From CBDEFX01 sp965237635 (GTDB lineage: Bacteria; Chloroflexota; Dehalococcoidia; Lucifugimonadales; CAUZJF01), in assembly GCA_965237635.1 (NCBI GenBank), contig CBDEFX010000001.1:1736001-1800000 (forward strand): DNA of 64,000 nucleotides, read 5' to 3'. The translations under genes and the position numbers were made by a program. The first letter of the stretch is position 1. Each line of letters opens with the position of its first letter. The notes below the pieces were generated by a model. The model searched no databases. It was not told the DNA's origin and worked only from the letters and a program-made list of their open reading frames with translations. This document shows positions 60,745-64,000 of this stretch, piece by piece.

Positions 60745-60801
60745 TCTCATTCAGACGGGTGCGGCAAGACCGCGCCACATCACTCACAAAGGAGAGTCGA
60801 A

Positions 60802-60865
60802 ATGTCGAGAACCATCAACAAGGTAGAGCTTTTGGGACGGGTCGGGACTGACCCCGAAATGCAGT
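60802..60865 (+). pseudogene. ssb: ssb, first exon only (interrupted by a group II intron)
   Basis: ATG 60802, after AAGGAGAG, encodes SRTINKVELLGRVGTDPEMQ, matching copy A SSB. At the next codon the sequence changes to the 5' end of a group II intron (GTGCGCC at 60866). The 3' exon is not in the window because an IS has truncated the intron. If the intron cannot splice, copy B has no SSB of its own. Confidence 0.88.
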
Positions 60866-62536
60866 GTGCGCCGCGTAACGCGGCATAGGATACCCGACTC
60901 AATCGGGAAGAACTCGGAGGAAGTTCTAAGGGTCAACCGACCTACCTCAAAGCGAAAGCTAAGGGGGACAACAGCATGTCGGTAAAGCGGCTATGGCCTG
61001 ACGGCGTTGTAAGACCAGTTCCGCAAGACCCGCGCGATACGGTGAAAGCTGGATTGCCTGAACCCCAGTTCCCAGACGGTGTACTCGGCACCCGCCGGTA
61101 GAACGCCTGTAACCCGGCGCCACTCCTTGCATCGGTATGTACTGCAGCCCGATGCACCTCCGATGAGTGGGCGATGACCGATGAGGTCTATTCAAGGGGA
61201 CGAACGGGGCACCTACAGTCGCGCTATCACGTCCTATGCCAACGGAACGTGGGATTGCCTACGGGGGGAGACCCCTATGGCAACGGAGCCCTCGTAGTAG
61301 TCCGAGCCGGGGAAAGCCCGGTACATGGCGAAGGAGGGCAGGTGGTTTCGACGGAATACGACAGGGAGGTATGCACAATGCAAGAAGCCGAAACTGTACT
61401 GAACGTCATACGCGAACGCGGAGAACGAGGATTGCCGCTGGAGAACATCTATCGGGTGCTTTACAACCGGAACTTGTACCTGCGGGCCTACGGTCGTCTC
61501 TACTCAAACCAGGGGGCGACGACCAAGGGAACCACCCCAGAGACCGTGGACGGCATGTCACTGGTGAAAATCGACCGCATCATCGAAGCCTTGCGCTACG
61601 AGCGGTTCCGATGGACACCGGTGCGACGGGTCAACCTTCCCAAACCCAATGGGGGTACCCGTCCCTTGGGCATACCAACGTGGACGGACAAGCTGCTGCA
61701 AGAGGCCATCCGGATGATTCTGGAAGCCTACTACGAGCCGCAGTTTTCCGACCGCTCTCACGGCTTTCGGCCCGACCGGGGATGCCACACCGCCTTGGGC
61801 GACGTGGTTACCCACTGGACCGGTATCCGCTGGTTCGTCGAGGGAGACACCAAGGGGTGCTTCGACAACATCGACCACGATGTCCTGTTGTCGGTACTCG
61901 GCGAGAAGCTCCACGACAACCGATTCCTACGCCTGCTCAAGTACCTACTGAAAGCAGGCTACGTTGAGGACTGGAAGTATGGCCGCGCGCTCAGCGGTAC
62001 ACCGCAAGGCGGCGTGGTCAGCCCCATCCTCGCCAACATCTATCTAGACCGGTTGGACAAGTACGTCGAAACGGTGCTGATTCCAGCACACACCCGAGGC
62101 GCAGCGCGAAGACGCAATCTCACATGGAAAGCGTTGAACAGCCAAGCATCCTAATTACCGGGGAAGGGGAAACCTTGCGATGGCGTTGGAACTGCGAAAG
62201 CAGATGCAACACCTACCGTCAGGAGACCCTAGCGACCCTGGCTACCGACGGCTGCGATACGTCCGCTACGCGGACGACTTCGTGCTGGGTTTCATCGGGC
62301 CAAAGGCCAAAGCCAAGCAGATAAAGGAGTCCCTGGAGACGTTCCTGCGCGACACGCTCAAGCTGGAGCTATCGAAGGACAAGACTCTCATAACCCATGC
62401 CACCAGCCAGGCGGCGAGGTTCCTTGGCTACGAACTCGTGAACCAGCAAGCCAACGACAAGCACGACCACAACGGTCGGCGAAAAGTCAATGGTCGCATC
62501 GGACTACGGGTTCCCGCCAAAGTCATCGAGCAACAA
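60866..62536 (+). mobile_element. Group II intron in ssb, 3' truncated
   Basis: It begins GTGCGCCGCG, fitting the bacterial consensus GUGYG, directly after the split ssb codon. About 510 nt of intron RNA precede the encoded reverse transcriptase. The 3' part (end of the reverse transcriptase, domains V and VI) is missing because an IS1182-like end begins at 62537. Without domain V the RNA cannot self-splice. Confidence 0.85.
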
Positions 62537-62539
62537 TGA
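61378..62539 (+). pseudogene. Group II intron reverse transcriptase (ltrA-like), frameshifted and truncated
   Basis: From ATG 61378: GLPLENIYRVLYNRNLYLRA, PVRRVNLPKPNGGTRPLGIP, the palm motif FVEGDTKGCFDNIDHDVLLS, and GTPQGGVVSPILANIYLDRL. A frameshift near 62150 moves the rest to another frame, which carries the catalytic RYADDFVLGF and LSKDKTLITHATSQAARFLG. The protein ends VPAKVIEQQ with a stop supplied by the IS, so the maturase X domain and any endonuclease domain are missing. Inactive by two independent lesions. Confidence 0.88.
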
Positions 62540-64000
62540 TTCCCTCGCAAAAAGGCCTGTTTGAGATGAACCCTGGCGTGCGAAGGGGCCTGGAAGGGAG
62601 GAGGCCACGGGATGCCGGCTGCTGGCCTCACCGCACCATCTGCCGCGCTCAGGACAAGCGTGATCCCGTTGCGGTACCCATTCCGTGGCTCAGGGCACCC
62701 GGTGGAAGCTGTGGAGCGGCGCCCTCATGCGGCCGCGACCGCAGGTACCGTCCCGACCGCCCGCTGAGCCGTGTTCTCCATCTCCACCAGGCGTGCATGG
62801 ACCATCCGCTTGAAGTTGCACGCCAACGCCTTCAGGTAGACGGCAAGCCGCACCCGACGGCCCCCTCGCACCCGCAAGCGCCCAAGCCCGTGGGCGCGCT
62901 TCAGCTCGGAGTTCGTTCCCTCGATACCAGCCCTTATGTCATACCGCTTGCGCCACTCCTCGGTGGCCTCGGCCCTCCGGCGCCGCTCGATGTTCACCTT
63001 CACCAGGTCCGCCTTGAGGACGTAGTCCCCCGCACGCCGGTCCAGCTTCACTGGGCAACGGGACCGCAAGGGGCAGGGCTCGCATGTTGTCCCGGCAAAG
63101 TGGACCTCTACCCGCTCCGGCGCATCCTCCAACTCGTACTCCTCGATGGACGGGTGGCCGGCGGGGCACACCGTGGCCTGCTCCCCTGTGACGTCAATCT
63201 GGAAGTCCGCGGCGGTGAGCGGCGGTGGTCCGTCACGCTCTCCTTCGTGCGAGTTCCCCGGCGCCGACCCCGCCACCGGGCTCACCAGTTCCGTTCCCCG
63301 GCGCGAGGCTTCGAAGGCGTTGCGGCCCGACCCATACGCCGTGTCGACGAAGAGCTCGTCCGGTCGGACCTTCCGCTCCGCGAGCCCGTCAACGACCGGC
63401 ACGCTCACGTCGGTGTCGCTCCCACTCGAGGGGGTCACCTCCACGTGGGTGATGAGCTGGGTGGCGTTCTCCTCGTGGCAGGTCTCCGCCACCTGCACCT
63501 CGTACCCCTTCCCCTTGTGGCCGCTGTAGGTCACATCCGGGTCGTGGGGCGATTGCAGCGAGTCGGCGGACACCTGCTTCGGGTCCTTCAGGGCCACGGG
63601 CACCTTGCATTCCCCAGCATCGTCGTCATCGTCCCCCGGTCGCCCGTCCCGGTGTTTGCCCACATGGCACTGCTCCCGCAGCAGCCGCTCCAGCAGCCGG
63701 TACTCCTCCAGCTGGGCAGCAGTCGTGCCACGGAACCGGTCCACCAGCCGGTAGAGGTCCCGGGCACAGACCGAAAGGCGTCGCCGACCCTCCCCCGTGT
63801 GGGCGTCCTCGTAGTGGGTCGCCTCGTCTTCTTCCTTCAAATAGCGCCCCAGGAGGCCCTCCGGAACCACAGGGCGAAGCTCTGGGTGCTCCCAGCGCAA
63901 GGCCCGCAGGAACAACCGCATCGTCTCACAGAACAGGCCCAGCCGGGTGAGTGTAGCGATGTTGCTCATGATGTGGGTGGAGTCCAGCCGTTGCTTTCCG
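62537..64000 (-). mobile_element. IS1182-like insertion sequence, partial (continues past the right edge)
   Basis: The left end starts TGATTCCCTCGCAAAAAGG inside the intron. The same end sequence, with minor changes, bounds the two 165-bp MITEs, so this is probably their parent family. A non-coding 185 bp separates the end from the transposase stop codon. Confidence 0.75.
62725..64000 (-). CDS. IS1182-family transposase (5' partial)
   Basis: The frame runs past the right edge (QRLDSTHIMSNIATLTRLG upstream of ATG 63969), so the N-terminus is missing. DDE motifs: the early Asp in QRLDSTH, ELFVDTAYGSGRNAFEASRR with the second Asp, and YDIRAGIEGTNSELKRAHGL with the final Glu. A Cys-rich insert (CEPCPLRSRCPV) is typical of IS1182/IS5-type DDE_Tnp_1 proteins. 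The C-terminus ends in an Ala-rich tail. Apparently intact where visible. Confidence 0.85.
   Translation of the reverse strand, partial: GKQRLDSTHIMSNIATLTRLGLFCETMRLFLRALRWEHPELRPVVPEGLLGRYLKEEDEATHYEDAHTGEGRRRLSVCARDLYRLVDRFRGTTAAQLEEYRLLERLLREQCHVGKHRDGRPGDDDDDAGECKVPVALKDPKQVSADSLQSPHDPDVTYSGHKGKGYEVQVAETCHEENATQLITHVEVTPSSGSDTDVSVPVVDGLAERKVRPDELFVDTAYGSGRNAFEASRRGTELVSPVAGSAPGNSHEGERDGPPPLTAADFQIDVTGEQATVCPAGHPSIEEYELEDAPERVEVHFAGTTCEPCPLRSRCPVKLDRRAGDYVLKADLVKVNIERRRRAEATEEWRKRYDIRAGIEGTNSELKRAHGLGRLRVRGGRRVRLAVYLKALACNFKRMVHARLVEMENTAQRAVGTVPAVAAA

Noticed and set aside
8876..60865. The inverted duplication as an assembly artefact
   Set aside because: The two copies differ by many substitutions, insertions and distinct accessory genes, which duplicated reads would not produce.
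1..64000. tRNA or rRNA genes, including tRNA-type attachment sites
   Set aside because: I saw no cloverleaf with T-loop GTTCRANNC and matching acceptor stem. A tRNAscan run would settle it.

Overview
The window is GC-rich bacterial DNA. It is probably from a monoderm lineage such as Chloroflexota (Dehalococcoidia/SAR202-like). I infer this from the minimal type IV secretion set (VirB2/B3/B4/B6/D4-like, with no VirB7-B10), the DUF4166 and leucine-rich-repeat fragments, and the mix of Rad52, Replic_Relax and DUF2958 families. No rRNA, tRNA or marker gene is present, so the taxon is an inference.

Layout. 1-1447: the tail of an OmpR-type response regulator, a truncated ORF and an IS66 fragment. 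1448-8525: a defence island. A leftward run (C protein, BglII-like endonuclease, DGQHR-domain protein, unknown 457-residue protein, D12-class methyltransferase) faces a rightward SPPY methyltransferase, followed by a wrecked GIY-YIG/DUF4357 gene. 8876-25390: element copy A, decaying. 25387-29542: MITE, IS1380, IS1380 remnants, a truncated IS110 and a 78-bp IS66-type mini-element. 29557-35459: unrelated cargo (SDR-like oxidoreductase, tandem membrane/zinc-ribbon proteins, pseudogenes). 35593-43330: nested serine recombinases, a second MITE, a toxin-antitoxin pair, a PP-loop protein and small HTH regulators. 43327-60865: element copy B, with an intact transfer operon and replication module. 60866-64000: a group II intron inside ssb, cut by an IS1182-like element.

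The main result is that copies A and B are diverged versions of the same conjugative element in opposite orientation. Each has a central control region between two divergent operons. One operon encodes transfer proteins: secreted protein, TrbL/VirB6-like, two-TM pilin-like, and a PrgI/VirB3-like fusion; copy B continues with a VirB2-like protein, VirB4, the coupling protein and Replic_Relax. The other operon encodes an HTH/coiled-coil protein and, beyond a conserved non-coding segment, DNA metabolism genes (CHC2 primase, Rad52-like annealing protein, TSCPD protein, PD-(D/E)XK nuclease, SSB; copy A also has RadC, a DUF6094 methyltransferase and a helicase). Copy A carries several inactivating lesions. 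Copy B is broken only at ssb and by a frameshift that merges the TSCPD and nuclease reading frames.

Conserved non-coding structure links the two copies: palindromic operators spaced exactly 56 bp whose sequence differs between copies; a GGTGCA/TGCACC hairpin before the transfer operon; a roughly 200-nt conserved segment beyond the HTH gene; and a family of intercistronic hairpins between replication genes. Together with the C-R-DGQHR-unknown-D12 operon, these are the best candidates for undescribed biology here.
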